This document shows positions 1-6,414 of a stretch of 12,302 nt of DNA, one piece after another. Under the pieces are notes generated by a model that did no database searches, was not told where the DNA came from, and saw nothing but the letters and a program-made list of their open reading frames with translations. The DNA comes from Bacteroidota bacterium (GTDB lineage: Bacteria > Bacteroidota > Bacteroidia > Bacteroidales > UBA1556), in assembly GCA_003973505.1 (NCBI GenBank), contig QNXT01000246.1, forward strand, positions 1-12,302, in the 5' to 3' direction. Numbering within the stretch: position 1 is the stretch's first letter; each line of letters opens with the position of its first letter. Both the position numbers and the translations under genes were made by a program.

Positions 1-593
1 ACCATGCCGGCAGTAAGCAGTTTAAGAGGAGACTCCCAATTGCTAATAGCTAATTGATGAAAGTTTGGATTGCCAAATAAACCATAAGCTCCTATAAACA
101 CAAAAGAAATTAGAATGACGAGTTTAATAATCACAGCGAAAGATTCAATTTTTCCCACTACTTTAATACTATAGTAATTTATGAAAGTCGCAAGAATAAT
201 AATAGAGCTTAGGTATATATGCGAATCGAGAGACTTATTACCCGTTATTTCCCAAAGATTTGGTGCGTAGGAACCAAATGCTGAAGAATATAAGGAAAGC
301 ATAATGATATAGCTAATCCATAGCAAATTATTAATTCCACCACTGAAAACCCCTCTGCCAAATCCCTTATTGATGAATTTAACAGTTCCCCCACGATCAG
401 GGAAGGATAATGAAAGCTTTACATAACTATAGGATGTGATTAGCGCAATTATTCCAGCAATTAAAAATGATACTGGCGTGCCTCCTTTTCCCAAAGAAAC
501 GGCTAAGCCTAAAACGGCAAATATTCCACCGCCAACCATACCTCCGATACCGATCGACATGGCTTCTTTAAGTCCTATTTTTTTGTTTTCCAT
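1..593 (-). CDS. APC-superfamily amino acid permease, N-terminal part (cut by left edge)
   Basis: An uninterrupted minus-strand frame runs from ATG at 593 to the window edge, giving 197 residues and no stop. It is an inner-membrane transporter fragment that probably imports amino acids by cation symport or exchange. Residues 14-31 carry the glycine-rich first helix typical of the amino acid-polyamine-organocation family (IGIGGMVGGGIFAVLG, the substrate-binding unwound helix). Further hydrophobic segments lie at about 41-60, 85-108, 126-146 and 151-173. The family usually has 10-14 helices and 400-500 residues, so more than half of the gene is missing. The start is fixed by the MENKK leader directly before the first helix. 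It lies 12 bp downstream of the metallophosphoesterase stop and is probably cotranscribed with it. Family assignment is firm; the substrate is unknown. Confidence 0.85.
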   Translation of the reverse strand, partial: MENKKIGLKEAMSIGIGGMVGGGIFAVLGLAVSLGKGGTPVSFLIAGIIALITSYSYVKLSLSFPDRGGTVKFINKGFGRGVFSGGINNLLWISYIIMLSLYSSAFGSYAPNLWEITGNKSLDSHIYLSSIIILATFINYYSIKVVGKIESFAVIIKLVILISFVFIGAYGLFGNPNFHQLAISNWESPLKLLTAGM

Positions 594-605
594 AAGGTTT
601 ATTCT

Positions 606-2528
606 CTAAAGCTCAACTTTTTCAATGGTTTCTAAAGTGTTTGGGTTTATCACTTCAATTTCAATTTTTTCTCCATCCACATTAAATAATACCAAAGCAT
701 ATTGCGAAGAGAATTTTTTGAGGCTTGGAGTCCAGGGGAGGTTTTCTTGAGCATAGTACGGAGCACCGGCAGCACCATCAACTATTTGCACAAATGGACG
801 ACTGAGTTTGAGTTTCTTACCTTTCCAATTCTCAGGGTAAATGTCTGTGTTTTTATCCACCACTAAGCGGCTGTAATTATGCTCATCACCAGTTAATAAT
901 ACACGAAACTTCTTGCTTTTATTCACTAAAATATCGAGCATTTCATCTCTTCTTTCGATAATGCCCTTGTTCACAGCTTTGCCTGCAATCCATGGTCGAA
1001 TTTCATTATTTCCATTATACCACATATCATTATTTGCATGGCCGCCATTGGGAAATGCAGGAGTGTGAATTGTAACAAAAATATGCTGGATATTTTTATC
1101 CTTTTCAAATTTAGCCACCTCATTTTTCATCCATTCCAATTGATTATCCATCACATAGCCATGTGGATTTCCACCAATTTGAGGAATGATTCGATGATTT
1201 GGCGTGTACCAATAATTGGAGTGCATAACAATTATGGCTACATTACCATAGGTGTAGGAATATACATTCTCCTTATAAGAAGGAAAGTCGATAGTGTTCT
1301 TGTTTGGGTCATATTTTGAACCATCTTCACTCTCAGGGCCATTGTTTGGGTTTGCAAAGTATTTGGCAAAAACAGACTCTCCTGAGCGTGTGTCATACGG
1401 GAAGCCATCTACACTCATATAGTTTTTCGGATTTCCAAAAGTGTTCATTAGTATTTCATGGTTTCCCATGCCTACATTCAGGGGAGTGCTATGCATAAAA
1501 GGGCTGATGCTTGTTAGCCAATTGGTATATTCCAATTCCATTTCATCACGGTCAATTTTATAACCATCGATCATATCACCGGTAAATTGCCAAAATTTGA
1601 TATTCTTATAGGTCGCCAAAGCAGCTAATTTCTTTAGAATATCGGCATTATGTCCCTTTGTATTGGTTTCTCCTAATTGGGTTCCACCTCGACTATCACT
1701 TGCAAAGGCGAAAGTGAATTTACTCTCATTGTCTGCATTTGGAGCTGTGGTCAGTTTGTAACTATGTGTTATATCACCAATTTGCAATTTGTATTCATAG
1801 CTTTTCCCTGCTTCAAGATTGCTAATGGTAATTTCATGATATTTACCTTCTTTTAGTTCATAGTTTTTATTGTTAACCATTACCACAGGGCTGCACACTT
1901 GGTTAGTTGCAAAGCGTAGAGTGATTTTATTGGTGGTTTGTTTGCTTAAAAAAGGACCCCAAACCAAATCAGGTACAATTTTAAACTCCTTATCGACAAC
2001 AAATGAAATGCTTTTATTGATGATAATATTGTTTTTATCATCGAGAACTCGATAGGCTAACCGTCCTTTTTTATGCTTTTCCCAATTAGCCAAATCGTAT
2101 TTACCACTGAGCTTCTTACGTATATTGATGGAAGCTTTACCTTGTTCTATCTTCTCATGTCTTTTAAAATATACAGCAATGGGATGTTCCATGGGCTCAT
2201 CTCCGTAGAGCCCGTAAATAAGGGTTCCGTTGAAATCCTTCTTAAATTGAAAATCAATTCCATTCTCCGTTCCTTTTTCCACTTCGTCAAACTGGCTGAG
2301 TGTCCATTTTTCGCGGTTTTGATTTTCTTGTTCTATAGTGTATAATTTCAGTGCTTGACCTTTATATTTAAGAATAAAGTCATTACCTGATTTGCTAATA
2401 TTTGATAATGATGCAGGTATAACAACATCATCCTTTAGAATTGATGTTTTATAGGCAAAAGCAAATAATGATATGAGTACTAATGCTGAAAGGATGCTGA
2501 CAGAGAAATATTTTTTTCGATTTATCAT
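606..2528 (-). CDS. Secreted metallophosphoesterase, purple-acid-phosphatase-like, with Fn3-like N-domain
   Basis: This 640-residue protein has a signal peptide or N-terminal anchor (residues 1-27) and is probably periplasmic or surface-located. Residues 190-262 look like the Fn3-type domain that precedes the catalytic domain in purple acid phosphatases. Residues 270-560 hold the dinuclear-metal phosphoesterase core: SDSRGG (D278), TGDMIDG (D318), GNHE (355-358), a TIHTP histidine (H488) and TGDEHNYSR (547-553). The reaction is expected to be hydrolysis of phosphomonoesters or diesters. Two positions differ from classical purple acid phosphatase: the GDxxY tyrosine is D321, and the first histidine of GHxH is D548. 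It is therefore unlikely to be a true purple Fe(III)-tyrosinate enzyme. About 185 N-terminal residues before the Fn3 part are of unknown function. It is the first gene of a unit with the downstream permease. The fold is confident; the substrate is not known. Confidence 0.88.
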   Translation of the reverse strand: MINRKKYFSVSILSALVLISLFAFAYKTSILKDDVVIPASLSNISKSGNDFILKYKGQALKLYTIEQENQNREKWTLSQFDEVEKGTENGIDFQFKKDFNGTLIYGLYGDEPMEHPIAVYFKRHEKIEQGKASINIRKKLSGKYDLANWEKHKKGRLAYRVLDDKNNIIINKSISFVVDKEFKIVPDLVWGPFLSKQTTNKITLRFATNQVCSPVVMVNNKNYELKEGKYHEITISNLEAGKSYEYKLQIGDITHSYKLTTAPNADNESKFTFAFASDSRGGTQLGETNTKGHNADILKKLAALATYKNIKFWQFTGDMIDGYKIDRDEMELEYTNWLTSISPFMHSTPLNVGMGNHEILMNTFGNPKNYMSVDGFPYDTRSGESVFAKYFANPNNGPESEDGSKYDPNKNTIDFPSYKENVYSYTYGNVAIIVMHSNYWYTPNHRIIPQIGGNPHGYVMDNQLEWMKNEVAKFEKDKNIQHIFVTIHTPAFPNGGHANNDMWYNGNNEIRPWIAGKAVNKGIIERRDEMLDILVNKSKKFRVLLTGDEHNYSRLVVDKNTDIYPENWKGKKLKLSRPFVQIVDGAAGAPYYAQENLPWTPSLKKFSSQYALVLFNVDGEKIEIEVINPNTLETIEKVEL

Positions 2529-2550
2529 GATAAGAAGATTAATTTTAAGG

Positions 2551-2558
2551 CAAAGATA
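2551..2558 (-). promoter_or_regulatory. Candidate -7 promoter box (TATCTTTG) for the metallophosphoesterase gene
   Basis: On the minus strand TATCTTTG matches the Bacteroidota sigma-A -7 consensus TAnnTTTG exactly. It lies 22 bp upstream of the ATG at 2528, giving a short leader. I could not find a clear TTG-type -33 element at the expected spacing, so the call rests on one box. Confidence 0.45.
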
Positions 2559-2602
2559 TAAATTACCTGAATTCTATATTAAGTGGGGGAGGTATATAAA
2601 TG

Positions 2603-2640
2603 AAAAAGGCAATATCAAATTCTTGACATTGCCTTTTTTT
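2603..2640 (-). terminator. Intrinsic terminator after the small T9SS gene pair
   Basis: AAAAAGGCAAT (2603-2613) pairs with ATTGCCTTTTT (2628-2638) around a 14-nt loop. Read on the minus strand, the hairpin starts 25 bp after the stop at 2664 and ends in a run of five T. The arms are A/T flanked, so it could also work on the other strand, but no plus-strand gene ends here. Confidence 0.7.
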
Positions 2641-2663
2641 GGATAAGTTTATAAAAATAAAAA

Positions 2664-2936
2664 CTATCGTTGAATAATCAATTTCTTTGATTTGATAATT
2701 TCATTATTCACTATAAATGAATAAAAATAAACTCCGTTTGTCAAATCAGAAACATCAACATTTAATAAACCATTCGATTCATTAATAGAAACTTTCTTAA
2801 CCAAAGATCCCAAAACATTGCGAATTTCTAATTGTGCATTATTTGCACCTTTTAGGTCATATTTTACAGAAACTTTATTTGTTGCAGGGTTTGGAAATAA
2901 ATTAGAGATTTCAACACTTGGTTTAGCATCGTGCAA
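2664..2936 (-). CDS. Detached T9SS type A C-terminal sorting domain (3' fragment of a frameshifted gene)
   Basis: The frame encodes about 90 residues that form a complete Por secretion-system sorting domain: the FPNPATN motif, the central LEIRNVLGSLV strand, the NGVYFYSF signature and the basic end KSKKLIIQR. Such a domain sits at the C-terminus of secreted proteins and directs them through the outer membrane; it does not act as a free protein. The only start available is TTG at 2936, with no signal peptide, and the frame is closed by TAA three codons further up (2943-2945). It overlaps the end of the preceding signal-peptide protein by 14 bp in the other frame. I read it as the 3' part of that gene, separated by a one-base shift; the coordinates mark the frame and not an independent gene. 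Confidence 0.75.
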   Translation of the reverse strand: MHDAKPSVEISNLFPNPATNKVSVKYDLKGANNAQLEIRNVLGSLVKKVSINESNGLLNVDVSDLTNGVYFYSFIVNNEIIKSKKLIIQR

Positions 2937-3375
2937 TGAATTTTACAATAAAAGCGATAGAATCATTAACATTTTTCTGACTGAAAAATGTATATCTGAT
3001 ATATGAGGTTCCTACATTTCCATTTGAGCTATAATCTCCAGAAAATATTTTAATGGTGTCATTAACAGCGATGGTGAAAGGACTAGGAGAAACGAAAATG
3101 TTTGGTAAATAGCAACTAACCCAGCAAAAATAATTTTCAGAGCCAGAAACAATGTCTAATTCCGTTTTTTTAGCCAATACATTTAGTGTACTAGTTCCTG
3201 AATTTGTTACATTCATGCCTACCACTAAATCGGCGGTGGCATCTGTTGAAACAGAAACAATAGTATCGCCATTATTTAGCTTTACTCCATCTTTAGTATA
3301 TAATTCCAAACTTTGTGCATAAGCACCTAAAATAGAAAAGTAAGTTAGCAAAGTTAAAAGTAAGATTTTCTTCAT
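2923..3375 (-). CDS. Small secreted beta-sandwich-like protein, 5' part of a frameshifted T9SS cargo
   Basis: This 150-residue product starts with a clear signal peptide, MKKILLLTLLTYFSILGAYA, cleaved before Q21. The rest is a single domain rich in beta strands (about 22-147), with CWVSC at 84-88, a PFTIAVNDTIKIFSGDY stretch at 99-115 and GTSYIRYTFF at 122-131. I have seen this domain type in front of Bacteroidota sorting domains, but I know no function for it. The ATG at 3375 is chosen because the signal peptide begins there and a promoter box lies just upstream; the longer frame to 3462 adds 29 residues that make no sense as a leader. The frame ends early at 2923, while the sorting domain continues one frame over. 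A single-base deletion between 2925 and 2945, for example in the A4 run at 2941-2944, would join them into a normal cargo of about 236 residues. Confidence 0.75.
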   Translation of the reverse strand: MKKILLLTLLTYFSILGAYAQSLELYTKDGVKLNNGDTIVSVSTDATADLVVGMNVTNSGTSTLNVLAKKTELDIVSGSENYFCWVSCYLPNIFVSPSPFTIAVNDTIKIFSGDYSSNGNVGTSYIRYTFFSQKNVNDSIAFIVKFIARC

Positions 3376-3409
3376 AGTATTAATTTTAATAGTGTGTATA
3401 ATTATTTTG

Positions 3410-3417
3410 CAAATATA
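3410..3417 (-). promoter_or_regulatory. Candidate -7 promoter box (TATATTTG) for the small T9SS gene
   Basis: TATATTTG on the minus strand fits the Bacteroidota TAnnTTTG box. It sits 34 bp upstream of the ATG at 3375 and downstream of the terminator of the neighbouring gene, so the small gene probably has its own promoter. No convincing -33 box is visible. Confidence 0.5.
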
Positions 3418-3511
3418 GTAAATTACTATGTCGTAGACATTAGTTATTGAAATTAGTTGCATTTAAGAAATGTTAAAATATGCTAATTTAATTATCAATG
3501 CCCTAAAATAG

Positions 3512-3542
3512 AAAAGCCATCGGTCAACGACCGATGGCTTTT
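3512..3542 (-). terminator. Strong intrinsic terminator of the modular Omp28 T9SS gene
   Basis: A perfect 14-bp stem (3512-3525 with 3529-3542) has a 3-nt loop and a GCCATCGGTC core. It begins 20 bp after the stop at 3563. In the minus-strand direction it is followed by TTTT, one C, then TATTTT, which fits Rho-independent termination. It separates this gene from the small T9SS gene transcribed from 3417. Confidence 0.85.
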
Positions 3543-3562
3543 GAAAAATAGTTTCTTAAAAA

Positions 3563-5434
3563 TTACTTAGTAATTTGAAGAGGTTTAGTATAAACTTTAT
3601 CTCCAACAGCAATTTTTACAAAATAAATACCAGTTGTAAGATCACCTAATTGAATGTTAAGTGTATTAACACCATTCAAGCTACCATAATTCTTATTAAG
3701 AACAACTTGTCCAACAGTATTGAAGATAGAAACTTCAACGTTTTCTGATTGCTCCATGTTTAAGTTAATATTAACTTGATCATTAGCAGGATTAGGATAT
3801 ACAGCAGTAATTAAATTAGCTCTTTCAGCTTCAGTCATACCAGCAGTAACTGATGAGAATGCAGATTGAAGAACTTCTTTAGTAGCTACATCTTGTACCC
3901 AAACAACAGCAATTAAATCGCTGAACTCCTCAACTGAATGCTCAGTTGCATTGTCGATAGGATTAGATGCATCAGCAGGTAAACGATAGTTTCCGTTGAA
4001 TTTGTAAGAAAGAGATTTGCTTACAGTGTTTCCGCTTGTGAAAGCAGCAAGAGTGGTACCGTTTGCATCTGGCATCATTTTCTTCATTACATAATGGAAT
4101 TCAGTCTCACCATTACTTCCAACGTTACCAGTAGTTTTCTTTTCAACTATTGCAACAAATAATTTAAGGTTTCCAGAGATGTCATCAGATGGAGTCATAT
4201 CAACAGTAAGATCACATTTCTTACCATAAATATTTAATGCAGCACTGATATCAAGTAATGAAAGATTGTTATAAGCTTGAGTGAATTGAGCCTGAGTAAC
4301 AGAAGCAGAGTTTCCGTCAAATCCACCATCAATTTCTTGACGAGGTACAGAGTTTACACCGTAGAAATTTCTACGAACACCACCTTCAGCAGTATAATAA
4401 GGGTCACCAGAACCTGGCCAGCTCATTTGATACTTAACACATGTCCATTTGTTAGGATTAGCAGCAAATAAAGCATCCATATTTGTGTTACCTGCTACAC
4501 AAGGACCACAAGTTGAAGAAGTGAATGTCTCGTATAATGGAATTCTTTGTACTGAATGAGCAATGATTTCACATTGTGCAGAAACAGTATCTGTAGCACC
4601 TGCATTTGCGTTAGAACCATTAAGGTCAGTAATCCAAACTTTAATAGTATATACACCAACAGCAGTAGGAGTCCATGATGCAGAGAAATCATCAGTTGCA
4701 TAAGTTCCAAAACCAGTTGTAGGAGTGATAACTGTAGATACAGTAGCACCACCATTAACACTGTAGTTTAATTTATAATTGGTAATTGTTGCAAGGCCTT
4801 TGTTTACAACAGTTCCCATTACATCAAATGGAGCTAAGTTTAAACCGATTTTTGAAGGTACTATAACAGCAGTAGGCTCTACATCGTATTGAGTTGACAT
4901 TACAGTGATATTATCAATAGATAAGATATACATGTCATTTGAAGTGTTAACAAAAGCAATGTAAACAGTTTGTCCTGCATAGCTACTTAAGTCAATTGAA
5001 TGACCAGTCCACTGAGTTTGCTCAGCAGAAACAGACAAAAGAGTTGTTGTAAAAGTAGTTCTATCTGTACCACTTGTAGTAGATAATTTTACTTCATAAC
5101 CATCAGCATAAGTTCCGTTCCATGCCATAGCTTCCCATACTAGGAAATCGCCAGCAACAGGAGTGATAGCTGGAGTAATCATCCAATCGTCAGATTGTCC
5201 AGCAGGACTGTAATAAGAAGTACTCAAAGCCATACTGTCACCTGGAGCTCTTTCATAAGAAATCCAAGGAGTTCCAACAGTCCAGTTGGTGTAATAAGGA
5301 GTTAGACTATCTCCGTCAATGTAAGTCATGTTGGAAGGTAATCCGTTGTTGAAATCTTCCGAATAGGTTACTTGCGCTTTAGAGCTAAATGAAATAAGCA
5401 CTAATGCAAATAAAAGAAATGTAATTTTTCTCAT
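3563..5434 (-). CDS. T9SS-secreted modular protein: choice-of-anchor J domain + Omp28/thioredoxin-like domain + sorting domain
   Basis: A 623-residue exported protein. Residues 1-20 are a signal peptide ending SSKA before Q21. Residues 22-180 resemble the choice-of-anchor J/cleaved adhesin fold (SEDFNNGLPSNM near the start, DDWMITPAI at 82-90, SIDNITVMS at 172-180). Residues 183-290 form a CARDB-like beta-sandwich (NKGLATITNYKLNYSVNGG). Residues 295-530 match the Omp28 family: ETFTSSTCGPC with C309/C312, and a SVPRQ proline (P364) where thioredoxin folds keep the cis-proline. Residues 545-623 are a T9SS type A sorting domain (YPNPANDQVNI, TGIYFVKIAVG). The product should cross the outer membrane and be surface-attached or released. 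An adhesive and redox or binding role is inferred. It is monocistronic, with its own terminator, and divergent from the TlpA-DUF6029-Omp28 unit, which encodes a second Omp28 protein. Confidence 0.85.
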   Translation of the reverse strand: MRKITFLLFALVLISFSSKAQVTYSEDFNNGLPSNMTYIDGDSLTPYYTNWTVGTPWISYERAPGDSMALSTSYYSPAGQSDDWMITPAITPVAGDFLVWEAMAWNGTYADGYEVKLSTTSGTDRTTFTTTLLSVSAEQTQWTGHSIDLSSYAGQTVYIAFVNTSNDMYILSIDNITVMSTQYDVEPTAVIVPSKIGLNLAPFDVMGTVVNKGLATITNYKLNYSVNGGATVSTVITPTTGFGTYATDDFSASWTPTAVGVYTIKVWITDLNGSNANAGATDTVSAQCEIIAHSVQRIPLYETFTSSTCGPCVAGNTNMDALFAANPNKWTCVKYQMSWPGSGDPYYTAEGGVRRNFYGVNSVPRQEIDGGFDGNSASVTQAQFTQAYNNLSLLDISAALNIYGKKCDLTVDMTPSDDISGNLKLFVAIVEKKTTGNVGSNGETEFHYVMKKMMPDANGTTLAAFTSGNTVSKSLSYKFNGNYRLPADASNPIDNATEHSVEEFSDLIAVVWVQDVATKEVLQSAFSSVTAGMTEAERANLITAVYPNPANDQVNINLNMEQSENVEVSIFNTVGQVVLNKNYGSLNGVNTLNIQLGDLTTGIYFVKIAVGDKVYTKPLQITK

Positions 5435-5853
5435 GTTGTTTAATTTTTAGTTTATAGTTTATATTAAGTGCGCTAAATTATAAAATATATGAATGAAAAC
5501 ATCTTTTTTTATTGATAAAATATGTTCCAAATTTAACAAATGAGGAATAGGGATTTTGGTATTCTTAACAACTAAATTATAATGGTATTTGTAATGTTCA
5601 GTATGGTAGTGAGTTGTGTGTGCTGTGAGTGAAGTGTGTATTTGCTTGATCGGTAAAAAGCTCGATAAGGTGCGAAAAAAAGGCTTTAATATTCAAGGTA
5701 TTTAGAAAGAATCTATATAATGTAGATTGCTCGTTATATTGGCATTTTTTTTGCCATAATTCGATTATTACTTTTAATTATTTCTATTTTCGCAACATAT
5801 AAAAATTATTATTTTATTTTTTTTAACATTACACACACATAAACAGTATTATT
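5435..5853. promoter_or_regulatory. 419-bp divergent intergenic region with candidate promoters
   Basis: No gene is visible here. It must hold the promoters of both the T9SS Omp28 gene (left) and the TlpA unit (right). Near-consensus -7 boxes are TAATTTAG on the minus strand (5480-5473, 38 bp before the ATG) and TATTTTCG on the plus strand (5785-5792, 61 bp before the ATG); each has one mismatch to TAnnTTTG, and neither has a clear -33 box. Other structure: a 6-bp inverted repeat AATCTA/TAGATT (5710-5715, 5723-5728), TGGCA/TGCCA arms around a T run (5740-5755), and a GT-rich stretch at about 5583-5645. The plus leader just before 5854 is A/T-rich without a Shine-Dalgarno site. Confidence 0.5.
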
Positions 5854-6372
5854 ATGAAGAATTTACGTTTTTTTACACTCTTAATTATTGTAGCAGGAAT
5901 GCTCTCTTTTACAAGTGGTAACCGACCTTTGCCAAAGGTAGATGTGAAGACATTAGATGGTCGAGTGGTAAGCACTTCTACTTTTGAAAATGATGGAAAG
6001 CCTATTATTATTAGTTTTTGGGCAACTTGGTGTAAGCCTTGTATTCATGAGTTAACTACCATATCGGATGTATATGAAGATTGGCAAGACGAAACAGGAG
6101 TGAAGTTGATAGCTATTTCTGTTGACAATTCGCGTACATCAGGTGGAGTTCTTCCATTAGTTAATGGTAAAGATTGGGATTATGAAGTATATCTTGATGA
6201 GAATAAAGATTTTCAACGTGCTATGGGTGTAAACTTAGTCCCTCATACTTTTGTATTGAACGGAAAAGGGGAAATTGTATGGGAACATACTGCTTTTACC
6301 GAAGGTTCGGAATTGGAACTTATTGAGGTGATTCGTAAAGTTGCCAAAGGCGAGGATGTATCTTCGATGTAA
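5854..6372 (+). CDS. TlpA-family thioredoxin-like protein, exported
   Basis: A 172-residue protein with an N-terminal signal peptide or anchor (1-22), followed by a TlpA/ResA-type thioredoxin fold. The redox motif is WATWCKPC with C60 and C63, and the cis-proline is in LVPHTF (P130). The N-terminal beta-hairpin (PKVDVKTLDG) and the ISVDNSR segment are typical of the AhpC/TSA-TlpA group. It should act in the periplasm as a thiol-disulfide oxidoreductase, most likely a reductant of disulfides in exported partners. No lipobox cysteine is present, so it is soluble or membrane-anchored. It is the first gene of a three-gene unit, 42 bp before the barrel candidate gene. The two downstream products both contain paired cysteines and are plausible partners, which is inference. 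The fold is very sure; the exact substrate is unknown. Confidence 0.92.
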   Translation: MKNLRFFTLLIIVAGMLSFTSGNRPLPKVDVKTLDGRVVSTSTFENDGKPIIISFWATWCKPCIHELTTISDVYEDWQDETGVKLIAISVDNSRTSGGVLPLVNGKDWDYEVYLDENKDFQRAMGVNLVPHTFVLNGKGEIVWEHTAFTEGSELELIEVIRKVAKGEDVSSM

Positions 6373-6414
6373 GCTCTGTAGATTTATTTTCCACATTATA
6401 TTAAAGATTCAAAT

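Noticed and set aside
2923..2945. Programmed ribosomal frameshift in the small T9SS gene
   Set aside because: There is no recognisable slippery sequence with a rare-codon or stop stimulator, and no convincing downstream structure. Mutation or sequencing error is simpler.
3376..3462. Longer start (ATG at 3462) for the small T9SS gene
   Set aside because: It would place 29 atypical residues before a perfect signal peptide and would include the promoter box at 3410-3417 inside the gene.
5738..5760. TGGCA/TGCCA arms around a T run as a terminator
   Set aside because: The stem is only 5 bp, the T run is in the loop rather than after the stem, and no gene ends nearby.
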